Shown: positions 1 to 8,271 of the stretch, piece by piece
How the letters are laid out: every line of letters starts with the position of its first letter
Numbering within the stretch: the first letter of the stretch is position 1
Assembly: GCF_001855565.1 (NCBI RefSeq)
Contig: NZ_MKCR01000010.1
Coordinates: 1 to 64,000 of the forward strand
Reading direction: 5' to 3'
DNA from: Chromobacterium amazonense
GTDB lineage: Bacteria > Pseudomonadota > Gammaproteobacteria > Burkholderiales > Chromobacteriaceae
Length of the DNA: 64,000 nucleotides
Translations under genes and position numbers: made by a program
The notes under the pieces: generated by a model
What the model was told of the DNA's origin: nothing
Databases searched by the model: none
Seen by the model: only the letters and a program-made list of their open reading frames with translations

Positions 1-1
1 G

Positions 2-1498
2 TCTTTCGACAGTTTGCTGCCGAACTTGAGCAGTTTATTGTCGGGCGGACTGCTGCTCGGCTCGGCCAATGGGGCAAGCAGCGCTTCCAGCAGCGCGCCG
101 AGCGACCCGATTCAAGTGGAGTTGTCCACGCTGGGACAATTAATGTCCGTCCTCAACACCTTCCAGAGCAGCCTGCAGCAGATCTACGCCCCATACAATC
201 GCTTCAACAACACCAGCGCCAGCAGCAGCAATCCCGCCGTGGCCAGCGTCAGCGCCTCGGCCAGCGCGCATACATCCAGCTATCTGCTGAATATCTCTCA
301 ATTGGCGCAGGCGCAAAGCGCGACAACGGCGTTTTCGCTGCCGGACAGCGGCAGCACCGTGGTGGGCAGCGGCAGCCTGACCATCACGACCGGCACCTAT
401 GCCTACACCAGCTCGACCTCGGCCACCAGCTTCAGCGCCACCGGCACGCCCACAACGGTCAGCATCAGCAACGGCACGCTTTCCAGCATCGCCAGCTCGA
501 TCAACGGCGCAGGCGCGGGCGTGGTAGCCAATGTGATCCAAAACTCGTCCGGCAACTATCAATTGCAAATCAGCCAGGCCAATACCGGCGCCAGCAACAA
601 CTTCCGCATCACCGTCAGCGACAATGACGGCAACAACACCGACCAAAGCGGACTGTCGCGCCTAGCCTTCGACCAGACCCTGGCCGTCGGCAGCGGGCAG
701 AACCTGACCCAGACCCAGGCCGCGCAAAACGCAAGCTACACCGTCAACGGCGCCTCCGGCTCCAGCGCCAGCAATCTGGGGATTCAGCTGGGCAGCGGCG
801 TATCGGCCAATCTGCTGGCCACCGGCAGCAGCAATATCGCCGTCAATGTGGACTTTGGCATGCTAAACAGCAATGCCCAGTCGCTGGTCAGCGCCTTCAA
901 CACCGCTCAGGGCAGCATCAATGGCCTGCTGGGCAACCAGGTCAAGCCGGGCAACGACCCCATCGCCGCGCTGTTGCCGCAGCTGCTGAATCAAAAAGTC
1001 CAGGCCAGCTACAACAATGGCAGCTCCACGCTGACCCTGCTCAGCCAGCTGGGCCTGCTCTATCAAAGCCCGTCGCAATACGGGCTGGGCGGCACGCTGA
1101 ACCTGAATGTCAGCTCGCTGCAGGCAGCCTACAACAGCGACGCCAGCGGCTCGGCCAATCTGATTTTCACCGCCGCCCAAGCGTTGAACACGCTGGCGAA
1201 TAGCTATACCTCTTATGGCAACGGCACGCTGGTCAATGAAACCAATGCCTTGCTCTCGCGGCAACGCACCAATAACCTGGTGATCAACACCCCTGCGACG
1301 CCCAACTCCTTCCCCTACAACCTGCAAAACCTGCTGAGCTACCCATCCAGCAACAGCGCGCTGACCGCGCAGCAAATCGCAGGCATAGCCAGCTATGCGC
1401 TGGTCTATTCCATCGGCGCGCCTTACGCGCTGGAATCGCTGCTGGTAGGCCAAGGGCTGGGCCTGCCAGCATCGGGGGGCTTCTCCGCCACGGCTTGA
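2..1498 (+). CDS. FliD-like (HAP2-like) protein, 5' end outside the window
   Basis: The frame is open from the first bases of the window, so the true start lies upstream; the TTG at 14 is only the first possible start inside it. At least 498 codons are present. The protein is rich in Ser, Ala and Asn. Its first half resembles the N-terminal and middle regions of flagellar cap protein FliD: SxTAxSYxLxIxQLAQAQ-like spacing near residue 90, then a stretch around residues 155-210 with alternating hydrophobics like the FliD 'INxAxAGVxAxIxxxGxxYxLxLxS' region. Around residues 290-390 the pattern LVxAFN...LL..LG then resembles later FliD parts. The usual C-terminal coiled coil is not obvious. Downstream genes are not flagellar. 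FliD-like membership is an inference from pattern; it could be a secreted filament or adhesin paralogue. A terminator follows directly. Confidence 0.55.
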   Translation, partial: SFDSLLPNLSSLLSGGLLLGSANGASSASSSAPSDPIQVELSTLGQLMSVLNTFQSSLQQIYAPYNRFNNTSASSSNPAVASVSASASAHTSSYLLNISQLAQAQSATTAFSLPDSGSTVVGSGSLTITTGTYAYTSSTSATSFSATGTPTTVSISNGTLSSIASSINGAGAGVVANVIQNSSGNYQLQISQANTGASNNFRITVSDNDGNNTDQSGLSRLAFDQTLAVGSGQNLTQTQAAQNASYTVNGASGSSASNLGIQLGSGVSANLLATGSSNIAVNVDFGMLNSNAQSLVSAFNTAQGSINGLLGNQVKPGNDPIAALLPQLLNQKVQASYNNGSSTLTLLSQLGLLYQSPSQYGLGGTLNLNVSSLQAAYNSDASGSANLIFTAAQALNTLANSYTSYGNGTLVNETNALLSRQRTNNLVINTPATPNSFPYNLQNLLSYPSSNSALTAQQIAGIASYALVYSIGAPYALESLLVGQGLGLPASGGFSATA

Positions 1499-1502
1499 GT
1501 TT

Positions 1503-1528
1503 CCTCCGCTTTCATCGGAGGTATTTTT
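1503..1528 (+). terminator. Intrinsic terminator after the FliD-like gene
   Basis: The 6-bp stem CCTCCG/CGGAGG with a 7-base loop is followed by TATTTTT. It starts 5 bases after the stop codon at 1498. Confidence 0.75.
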
Positions 1529-1533
1529 CGCGT

Positions 1534-1550
1534 TACAATTCATCGGATGA
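1534..1550 (+). promoter_or_regulatory. Putative -10 box and GntR-type operator palindrome
   Basis: A TACAAT -10-like hexamer (1534-1539) abuts the perfect palindrome TCATC-G-GATGA (1540-1550). This lies between the upstream terminator and the GntR gene. Regulators of the FadR/GntR class bind short palindromes like this, so autoregulation is the simplest reading. The palindrome is seen directly; its function is inferred. Confidence 0.45.
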
Positions 1551-1572
1551 TTGGATGTATTGGACACGCCCT

Positions 1573-2262
1573 ATGCTCCCCGCCGCCGCCAAGCGCTCGC
1601 TAGTCGACATCGCGCTGGAAAATTTGAGCCAACAACTCGCCGCCGGCCGCTGGCCGCTGGGCAGCCGCATGCCAACGGAGCCTGAGCTGGCCGAGGAACT
1701 CGGCATCAGCCGCAACACCGTGCGCGAAGCGATTCGCGTGCTGTTGTACGCCGGCCTGCTGGAAGTGCGGCAAGGCGATGGCACTTATGTGCGCGCCGTG
1801 GTCAATCCCGGCGAGGCGATGCGCTCCATCAGCCGCGCTAGCCTGCGCGAACACCTGGAGGTGCGCTGCCTGCTGGAAGAAAGCGCGGCCAGGCTGGCGG
1901 CGGAACGCGCCGGCACGGTCGAGCTGGCCCGCATCGCCGCCGCGCTGGAGCAGCTGCGGCCGCAGGATGGCGAAACGCCGGAACGCTATGCCGAGCGCGA
2001 CCTGGATTTCCACGTATCCATCGCCGACGCCTGCGGCAACCAGGCGCTGGCCAGCCTGTACCGCTACTTCTCCGACGCGGTGCGGCAGAGCGTGCAGGAT
2101 TCGATACGCGACGAGGCCCTGCCCGACCCGGACTTCGCCGCCCATGCCGCCATCTATGAAGCCATACGCGACCGCAAGCCGGAACATGCCGGCCAGGCCA
2201 CGGCCGCCGTCACCCGTCCGCTGCTGGCCACGCTTGACCGGCTGCTGCACAAGCAACGATAA
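1573..2262 (+). CDS. FadR/GntR-family (FCD domain) transcriptional regulator
   Basis: A DNA-binding repressor or activator of about 229 aa. The N-terminal winged helix-turn-helix (about residues 5-70) has the family pattern LxxGxxLPxExxLAEELGISRNTVREAI...GLLxxRxGxGTxV. The C-terminal helical FCD ligand-binding domain carries the metal-binding-type residues in DLDFHVSIADACGN and a late His (FAAHAAIYEAI). I prefer the ATG at 1573, because a start at 1555 or the TTG at 1495 would put the promoter-like sequence and palindrome at 1534-1550 inside or against the gene. The stop is 9 bases before the exporter gene, which has its own ribosome site, so the pair is probably one operon and the regulator probably controls that exporter. 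The ligand is unknown. Confidence 0.85.
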   Translation: MLPAAAKRSLVDIALENLSQQLAAGRWPLGSRMPTEPELAEELGISRNTVREAIRVLLYAGLLEVRQGDGTYVRAVVNPGEAMRSISRASLREHLEVRCLLEESAARLAAERAGTVELARIAAALEQLRPQDGETPERYAERDLDFHVSIADACGNQALASLYRYFSDAVRQSVQDSIRDEALPDPDFAAHAAIYEAIRDRKPEHAGQATAAVTRPLLATLDRLLHKQR

Positions 2263-2271
2263 GGAAGCACC

Positions 2272-3531
2272 ATGCAAGAGAACACGAATCGGTCCAAACC
2301 GATCGCCGATGAACTGCTGATCGACGACGACACGCCGGCCACCGCGCTGGAGGGCAGCCGCGTCCGCACGCTATTGCTGCTGTTGGGATTAGTGCTGGTA
2401 GGCCTCAACCTGCGCCCGGCGCTGTCCAGCCTGGCCCCGGTGCTGGGCATGGTCAGCGGCGACACCGGCCTGACGCCGACGCTGGCCGGCCTGCTGACCA
2501 CGCTGCCGGTGGCCTGTTTGGGGATTTTCGGCCCGCTGGCGCCGCACTTGGCTCGCCGGCTCGGCAGCGAGAAAACCATCGCGCTGGTACTGATGGCGCT
2601 GGCAGCAGGCATCGTGCTGCGCACCCAGCTCGGATTGTTCGGCCTGTTCGCCGGCTCGGCCTTGGCCGGCGCCGCCATCGGCGTGATCGGCGTGCTGCTG
2701 CCCGGCATCGTCAAGCGCGACTTCGCCAGCCGCGCCGGCCTGATGACCGGCGTCTACACCATGGCCTTGTGCCTGGGCGCGGCGCTGGCTGCCGGCTTCA
2801 CCGTGCCGGCGGCCGAGCATTTCGGCCACGACTGGCGGCCGGCGCTGGCGCTATGGGCGCTGCCGGCCGTGCTGGCGCTGGCGGTATGGTGGCCGCAACT
2901 GAATACCCGCCATGCCGCGGCCCAGGGGCAATGGCAGGTGCGCGGCCTGCTGCGCGACCCTCTCGCCTGGCAGGTTACCTTGTTCATGGGCCTGCAATCG
3001 TCGCTGGCCTACATCGTGTTCGGCTGGCTGCCGTCCATCCTGATCGACCGCGGCCTGACGCCGCTGCAGGGCGGGTTGATGCTGTCACTGTCCACCATGG
3101 TGCAGGTGCCGGCCTCGCTGCTGGTGCCGATGCTGGCACACCGCTGCCGCAACCAGCGCCCGCCCATCGTCGTCACGCTGCTGATGGTGATCAGCGGCCT
3201 CTTGGGCATGCTGTACGCGCCCACCGACAGCCTGGTTTTGTGGGCGGCGCTGCTCGGCTTCGGCCAAGGCGGCCTGTTCAGTACCGCCCTGAGCCTGCTG
3301 GCGCACCGTTCGCCGGACCAGCATGTGGCGGCGCATCTGTCCGGCATGGCGCAGGGCATAGGCTATATGCTGGCCTCGCTTGGCCCGTTCGCCGTCGGCC
3401 TGATCCGCAGCCATAGCCATGCGACGTGGCCGCTGGCGCTGCTGTTCAGCCTCATCGCCGCGGCGGCGTTCAGCGTGGGCATGATGGCCGGCCGCAAGCG
3501 GCTGGTGGGCGTCAAAGCCGAGCCCATCTGA
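2272..3531 (+). CDS. CynX/NimT-type MFS exporter
   Basis: A 419-aa inner-membrane transporter with about 12 hydrophobic segments after a 35-residue polar N-terminus. The early motif LVGLNLRPALSSLAPVLG is typical of the cyanate/2-nitroimidazole transporter subfamily (CynX, NimT/YeaN) of the major facilitator superfamily. A ribosome-binding site (AAGGAAG) sits 7 bases before ATG 2272. It follows a GntR regulator closely and ends at a strong terminator, so it is the last gene of a two-gene unit. Regulator plus exporter suggests inducible efflux of a small organic compound, but the substrate cannot be read from sequence. Confidence 0.85.
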   Translation: MQENTNRSKPIADELLIDDDTPATALEGSRVRTLLLLLGLVLVGLNLRPALSSLAPVLGMVSGDTGLTPTLAGLLTTLPVACLGIFGPLAPHLARRLGSEKTIALVLMALAAGIVLRTQLGLFGLFAGSALAGAAIGVIGVLLPGIVKRDFASRAGLMTGVYTMALCLGAALAAGFTVPAAEHFGHDWRPALALWALPAVLALAVWWPQLNTRHAAAQGQWQVRGLLRDPLAWQVTLFMGLQSSLAYIVFGWLPSILIDRGLTPLQGGLMLSLSTMVQVPASLLVPMLAHRCRNQRPPIVVTLLMVISGLLGMLYAPTDSLVLWAALLGFGQGGLFSTALSLLAHRSPDQHVAAHLSGMAQGIGYMLASLGPFAVGLIRSHSHATWPLALLFSLIAAAAFSVGMMAGRKRLVGVKAEPI

Positions 3532-3552
3532 CCGGAGCGATCCCGCCATGAC

Positions 3553-3576
3553 AAAGCCCGCCATCAGGCGGGCTTT
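3553..3576 (+). terminator. Bidirectional-type terminator hairpin
   Basis: A perfect 10-bp stem AAAGCCCGCC/GGCGGGCTTT with an ATCA loop lies between convergent genes ending at 3531 and 3597. Confidence 0.8.
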
Positions 3577-3596
3577 GTCTTGCGGCGGCCATCCCC

Positions 3597-4118
3597 TCAC
3601 TTGGGCCGCGCGATGATGCCATAGCGCGATTGCAGCGCCGGCAGGGTTTCGCTCGCCAGCGGCAGCACGGCTTCGGCCAGCTTCAGCGTCGTCGGCAGCG
3701 CCGCCATGTCGCCATCCCAGCCCGGCAAGCCTTCATCCAGCAGCGACGGCAGATCGCGATCGTCCACCACGGCCAGCTCGCCGCCGATTTCCAGCAGCAG
3801 CACGCCATCCGGCGTCAGCCAGGCCGAGCGCGCCGGCACATCGTCGTCATAGGGCTGCGTGCTCCATCCCTTGGGCGTGCGCCTGGCAACCAGCGGAGCG
3901 GCGTCCAGCGTCACGTACACTTTCTGCGGGCCGTTCTGCACATAGCAGCGCCCCTGCCCGTCGCGGCTGTAGTTGCGGTTGAAGAACTCCGCCATGCCCT
4001 CGTGCTGCAGCCGTTCATCCTTGATCCACCACTGTCCGCGCGCGTCCAGCCTAAGCCAGCCGAATACCGCCGGCACATTGGGCCATTTGGCCATTGCGGC
4101 CAATACTATTGCGTCCAT
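3597..4118 (-). CDS. Conserved betaproteobacterial protein of unknown function (DUF2946-like)
   Basis: A soluble 173-aa protein with no signal peptide or membrane segment. It begins MDAIVLAAMAKWPNVPAVFG and then has a WLRLDARGxW motif, a FFNRNYSRDGQGRCYVQNGPQKVYV block (about residues 45-70) and an acidic middle. I recall this pattern from a betaproteobacterial family annotated as a domain of unknown function, possibly DUF2946, but the name is not certain. A strong ribosome site (GGAGGAG) supports ATG at 4118. It stands alone between a terminator and a MITE-like element. No function is proposed. Confidence 0.7.
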   Translation of the reverse strand: MDAIVLAAMAKWPNVPAVFGWLRLDARGQWWIKDERLQHEGMAEFFNRNYSRDGQGRCYVQNGPQKVYVTLDAAPLVARRTPKGWSTQPYDDDVPARSAWLTPDGVLLLEIGGELAVVDDRDLPSLLDEGLPGWDGDMAALPTTLKLAEAVLPLASETLPALQSRYGIIARPK

Positions 4119-4170
4119 CGCTCTCCTCCGGCGGGTGGCCCCGCTTGTTCATTATCCATCGTTTGCCATA

Positions 4171-4354
4171 GGGGCTGTTGACGTTTTGTGAGTGGATCGC
4201 GTTTGCGCTCCGCCAAACCCGCAGGGCCGGGCGCCTTTCGCGCCGACTCTTCGTTGTTCCGCGCTGGCAGAGAATGACTATGCGGCGCGCGAAACGCCTC
4301 GATTCGTCGCAAAACGCATCCCGGCTGGACCGCTCACCAAACGTCAACAGCCCC
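4171..4354. repeat. MITE-like element, complete copy (184 bp, TA-flanked)
   Basis: The ends are inverted repeats. The left end reads GGGGCTGTTGACGTTT then TGTGAG; the right end, read on the other strand, has GGTGAG in that place, so 22 bases match with one mismatch. Both flanks carry TA (4169-4170 and 4355-4356), as expected for a 2-bp target duplication. The interior has no convincing gene. The same interior recurs in opposite orientation at 16928-17070. The tip resembles ends of IS5-family elements as I recall them; that link is inference. Confidence 0.75.
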
Positions 4355-4378
4355 TAGCAGCGGTGGTTTACCGGCTGT

Positions 4379-6874
4379 TTAAGCAATGGCTCGCAAAACC
4401 GTCAGCGGCGGCGTGCGCGTCACCTTGCCCACCAGCGGCCAGCCCGCCAGCGTCACCACCAGCACGCCGCTGGCCATGCCTATCGGCAGCAGCCACCCGT
4501 TCAGCAGCAGCGGCAAGGAAAACAGCTTCACCGCCGCCAGCACGCCTATGCCCATCGCGCCCAGCGCCGCCAGCAGGCCGGACACCGCGCCCAGCCAGAT
4601 CAATTCGGCCAGCACCACTCGCCGCACCTGCGCGCGCGACGCGCCGAGCGCCCGCATCAGGCCGATGTCGGCCAGCCGCTCGTCGCGGGTCGCGGTCAAG
4701 GAGGCCCACAGCACCAGCACGCCGGCCGCCAGCGCCAACAGGAACATCGCCTCGATGGCCCGCGTCAGCTTGTCCACCATCGCCCGGACTTCGGCCAGGA
4801 TGCTGCCGACGTCAATCACCGTCAAATTGGGGAAACGCTGCACCAGCCGGTCGGCAAAGGCCTCGTCGGCGGGCGCCAGCCGGAAGCTGGTGATCCAGCT
4901 GGCCGGCTGCTGGCGGAACTGCCCCGGCGTGCCGATCACGAAGAAATTGACGCGGAAGCTGTCCCACGGCACTTCGCGCAGGCTGGTCACCTTGGCGCGG
5001 TAGGTAGTGCCGGCCAGATCGAAGGCCAGCATGTCGCCCAGCCGGATGCCCAGGGTATTGGCCAGGCCGCGCTCCACTGAGAACTGCGGTTTCACCCGCT
5101 TGCCGTCTTCCCACCATTTGCCGGACACCACCTGGTTGCCCGGCGGCAGCTCGGCGCGCCAGGACAGATTGAACTCGCGCTCAGCCAGACGGCGCGCCTG
5201 CTCGCTATCATACGCGGCCGGCCGCACCGGCTGCTCATTGATGGCGATCAGCCGCGCGCGCAGCATGGGCGACAGCTCCGGCTGCGGCCGGCCTTCCACC
5301 GCAAAGGCGTCGCGCACGGCATCCAGCTGATTGCCCTGAATATTGATGACAAACTTGTTGGGCGCGTCCGCCGGCACGCTGCGCTGCCAGGCGCCGATCA
5401 GGTCGTCGCGCACCACGGTCAGCGTCAGCAAGGCCATCAGTCCCACCGATAGCGAGGCGATCTGCAGCACGGCCAGCCAGCGCCGCCGCGCCATATTGGC
5501 GATGCCGAAGCGCCAGCCTATCTGCCCGCCGCGCGGCAGCCGGCGCATCAGCAGCACCAGCCCCATCGCCAGCCCGCCGGACACGGCGAGGAAACCCAGC
5601 ATCGCCAACAGCAGCCAGGCGGCCAGCGTCCATTCGCCCACCTGCCACGACGCCAGCCCCAGCAGCGTGGCCAGCGCCAACACCGGCGCCACCACGCCTT
5701 GCCGCGTCGGCGGCAACTCATTGCGCAGCACGGCGGCCGGGGAAACATCGCGTATGCCCATCAGAGGCGGCAGCGCCAGGCCTGCCAGCAACAGCAGCGA
5801 GGCCAGCGGACCGATCAGCCATGGCAGCCAGCCCGGGTCCGGCAACACCTCGCCGACATAGCCGCTGAACAGCCGCATCAGGCCCAGCTGCACGGCAAAG
5901 CCCGCCAGCGTGCCCAGCAGGCCGGCCAGCGCGCCCAGCAGCAAGAACAGGCTGACGAACAGCCCCCACACCTCTCCAGAGCCCAGACCCAGACAGCGCA
6001 GCACCGCCACCTGCTGCCAGTGCCGCTGCAGATAGCGGCGCACCACCAGGGCGACCGCCGCCGCGGCCAGCGCCACCGTCAGCATGGCGGTCAAGCCCAG
6101 GAAGCGGCGCGCGCGCTCCAGGCCGGTGCGGATTTCCGGCCGCATTTCTTCCACATTCTCCAGCCGCGTGCCCTTGGGCTTGTGCTGGCGCAGCCAGCCG
6201 CGGAAATCGGCGATCTGGCGATCCTCGCCGGCGAACAGCAGGCGCCAGCGGATGCGGCTGCCTTCCTGCACCAGTCCGGTGGCCGGCAGATCCGCGCTGT
6301 TGAACATCAACCGGGGAATGAAGTTGTAGATATCCATGCTGCCGTCCGGCTCGCGCACGATGACGCCGGACAGCTTGAGCCGGGCATTGCCGACGCCGAT
6401 CTCGTCGCCGAGCTTCAGCTTGAGCCGCCCGATCAGCCGCGCGTCGGCCCAGGCGCTGCCGGGCGCCGGCTGCAGCTGGCCGCTTTGTTCGCTGCCGTCC
6501 GCCAGCCTTACCGTGGTCTCGCCGCGCAAGGGGTAGCCGGCGCTGACCGCCTTGTACTGGGCCAGCGTGGCCTGGCCGCCGGCGAAGGCCATGGACGGGA
6601 AGGTGATGTTGTCGGCTGTCTGCAGGCCGCGCCGCCGCGCCTCCGCGCGTAGCGCCTCCGGCGCCGGCTGATTGCCGCTGAGCACCAGATCGGCCGCCAG
6701 CAGCTGGGTTGCCTGGGTGGTCAGCGCTTTCTCCACCCGGTCGGAGAAGAAGGCGACGCTGCTCATCGCCGCCACCGCCACCAAGAGGGCCAGGCCGAGT
6801 ATGGTCAGCTCGCCGGCGGCCAGCTCGCGGCGGATGAAGCGGGTCACCAGGCGGAAACGTCCGAGCAGGGTCAT
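4379..6874 (-). CDS. ybbP: ABC exporter permease, YbbP/FtsX-like
   Basis: An 831-aa inner-membrane protein, close in size to E. coli YbbP. It has an N-terminal membrane helix (about residues 20-40), a large periplasmic domain, a block of three to four helices (about 255-385), further helices near 400-450 and 470-490, a second soluble domain and a final FtsX-type trio of helices (about 690-825). The duplicated FtsX domain plus periplasmic MacB-like core is the hallmark of this permease class. The start overlaps the stop of the ATPase gene (ATGA at 6871-6874), so the two are translationally coupled. The pair beside tesA matches the enterobacterial tesA/ybbA/ybbP arrangement. The substrate is not established; lipids or lipoproteins are guesses from family context. 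Confidence 0.9.
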   Translation of the reverse strand: MTLLGRFRLVTRFIRRELAAGELTILGLALLVAVAAMSSVAFFSDRVEKALTTQATQLLAADLVLSGNQPAPEALRAEARRRGLQTADNITFPSMAFAGGQATLAQYKAVSAGYPLRGETTVRLADGSEQSGQLQPAPGSAWADARLIGRLKLKLGDEIGVGNARLKLSGVIVREPDGSMDIYNFIPRLMFNSADLPATGLVQEGSRIRWRLLFAGEDRQIADFRGWLRQHKPKGTRLENVEEMRPEIRTGLERARRFLGLTAMLTVALAAAAVALVVRRYLQRHWQQVAVLRCLGLGSGEVWGLFVSLFLLLGALAGLLGTLAGFAVQLGLMRLFSGYVGEVLPDPGWLPWLIGPLASLLLLAGLALPPLMGIRDVSPAAVLRNELPPTRQGVVAPVLALATLLGLASWQVGEWTLAAWLLLAMLGFLAVSGGLAMGLVLLMRRLPRGGQIGWRFGIANMARRRWLAVLQIASLSVGLMALLTLTVVRDDLIGAWQRSVPADAPNKFVINIQGNQLDAVRDAFAVEGRPQPELSPMLRARLIAINEQPVRPAAYDSEQARRLAEREFNLSWRAELPPGNQVVSGKWWEDGKRVKPQFSVERGLANTLGIRLGDMLAFDLAGTTYRAKVTSLREVPWDSFRVNFFVIGTPGQFRQQPASWITSFRLAPADEAFADRLVQRFPNLTVIDVGSILAEVRAMVDKLTRAIEAMFLLALAAGVLVLWASLTATRDERLADIGLMRALGASRAQVRRVVLAELIWLGAVSGLLAALGAMGIGVLAAVKLFSLPLLLNGWLLPIGMASGVLVVTLAGWPLVGKVTRTPPLTVLRAIA

Positions 6875-7569
6875 GCCGCGCGCGCTCCGTTCAGCTTGCC
6901 GTCCACCAGCCGATAGATGGCGTCGCAGCGGCTGGCCAGCTCGTTGTCGTGCGTCACCAGCACCAGCGCCGTGCCCTGCTCGGCATTGAGCTGGAACAGC
7001 AGGTCTATGATCTGGCGGCCGGTTTGCGGATCGAGGTTGCCGGTGGGTTCGTCGGCGAACAGCAGGCCGGGATGGATGACGAAGGCGCGCGCCAGCGCCA
7101 CGCGCTGCTGCTCGCCGCCGGACAGATGGCGCGGATAGTGGCCCAGCCGCGCCGCCAGCCCCACGCGCTCCAGCATCTGCCGCGCCGCCTCGCGCGCGTC
7201 GTTGCGCCCGGCCAGCTCCAGTGGCAGCATGACGTTTTCCAGCGCCGTCAATTGCGGCATCAGCTGGAAGTTCTGGAACACGAAGCCTACTTTGTCGCGC
7301 CGCAGCAGCGCGCGCGCGTCCTCGCTGAGCCGCGACAGCGGCTTGCCGAACAGCGCCACTTCGCCGTCGCTGGGATGATCCAGCCCGGCCAGCAAGGATA
7401 ACAGCGTGGACTTGCCCGAACCGGAGGTGCCGACGATGGCGACGCTCTCGCCGGGATACAATGTCAGCGTCGCGCTGCGCAGGATGTGCAGCACATCGCC
7501 ACGGAAGTGGACTTGCTTGGCCAAACCATTGGCGGCCAGCACCGCCGTCTTTTTCACTGGATCGTTCAT
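6871..7569 (-). CDS. ybbA: ABC exporter ATP-binding protein, YbbA/LolD type
   Basis: A 232-aa nucleotide-binding subunit. Walker A GTSGSGKS is near residue 50, the Q-loop region VGFVFQNFQLMP near 95, the signature LSGGEQQR near 150, Walker B LLFADEPTGNLD near 170 and the H-loop VLVTHD near 205. This is the MacB/LolD subclass that partners FtsX-like permeases, here the overlapping ybbP. I chose ATG at 7569 (MNDPVKKT) because longer versions run into tesA. That ATG shares the palindrome CATG with the divergent tesA start, so its promoter must lie inside tesA. Confidence 0.92.
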   Translation of the reverse strand: MNDPVKKTAVLAANGLAKQVHFRGDVLHILRSATLTLYPGESVAIVGTSGSGKSTLLSLLAGLDHPSDGEVALFGKPLSRLSEDARALLRRDKVGFVFQNFQLMPQLTALENVMLPLELAGRNDAREAARQMLERVGLAARLGHYPRHLSGGEQQRVALARAFVIHPGLLFADEPTGNLDPQTGRQIIDLLFQLNAEQGTALVLVTHDNELASRCDAIYRLVDGKLNGARAA

Positions 7570-8164
7570 GCGTTCAATCGTCTGCAAGATGCTTTTCCCC
7601 TTATTGCTGCTGTGGCAGCTGCCCGCCCTCGCCGCCACCGTGCTGGTGTTCGGCGACAGCCTGTCGGCCGGCTACGGCCTGGTGCCGGATCAAGGCTGGG
7701 TCACGCTGTTGTCGCGCGAACTGGCGCCGCGCCATCAGGTGGTCAACGCCAGCATCTCCGGCGAAACCAGCGCCGGCGGCCTGTCCCGGCTGCCCGACGC
7801 GCTGTCGCGCCACAAGCCTGACGTGCTGGTGCTGGAACTGGGCGCCAACGACGGCCTGCGCGGCCTGCCGATGGCCGATATGCGGCGCAACCTGCAGCGA
7901 ATGATAGACCTGGCGCGCGCGCGCAAGACCCAGGTGCTCTTGGTGGGCATGGCGCTGCCACCCAACTATGGCCCCCGTTACGGCGCCGAGTTCCGCGCAG
8001 TATATGACGAGCTGGCCAAAAGCAACCGCCTGGCCTATGTGCCGCTGCTGGTCGCCGGTTTCGCCGGCGATTTGTCCGCTTTCCAGCCCGACGGCCTGCA
8101 CCCGCGCGCCGAGATGCAAGCCACCATGATGCGCACGGTGAAGGCAAAACTGCCAGTGAAATAA
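7568..8164 (+). CDS. tesA: SGNH-family arylesterase / acyl-CoA thioesterase I
   Basis: A periplasmic lipolytic enzyme of 198 aa. An N-terminal signal peptide (hydrophobic MLFPLLLLWQLPALA, cleavage likely after ALA) precedes block I FGDSLSAGYG with the nucleophilic Ser. Block III GANDGLRG follows, and the catalytic Asp/His lie in DGLHP near the end. It hydrolyses acyl esters, thioesters or lysophospholipids in the TesA family. ATG 7568 gives a proper signal peptide; an upstream in-frame extension would overlap ybbA antisense and is rejected. It is divergent from ybbA-ybbP as in enterobacteria. Confidence 0.92.
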   Translation: MRSIVCKMLFPLLLLWQLPALAATVLVFGDSLSAGYGLVPDQGWVTLLSRELAPRHQVVNASISGETSAGGLSRLPDALSRHKPDVLVLELGANDGLRGLPMADMRRNLQRMIDLARARKTQVLLVGMALPPNYGPRYGAEFRAVYDELAKSNRLAYVPLLVAGFAGDLSAFQPDGLHPRAEMQATMMRTVKAKLPVK

Positions 8165-8177
8165 TTTAGCAAATCGG

Positions 8178-8209
8178 TTGACGGGATATTGTTTTAAATG
8201 AAATATAAT
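8178..8209 (+). promoter_or_regulatory. Possible promoter upstream of the MFS gene
   Basis: An AT-rich stretch holds TTGACG (8178-8183) and a perfect TATAAT (8204-8209). The 20-base spacer is longer than optimal, so the pairing is doubtful. The stretch is clearly richer in AT than its neighbours. Confidence 0.35.
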
Positions 8210-8271
8210 TCTTTAGCATAATTATATTGCCCTCCACGTTCCGCCTTGCCGAACGCGCGGCCCCATACGCC

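Noticed and set aside
4192-4893. 233-codon frame starting in the MITE
   Set aside because: The first part is repeat sequence shared with 16928-17070 and the rest is antisense to ybbP.
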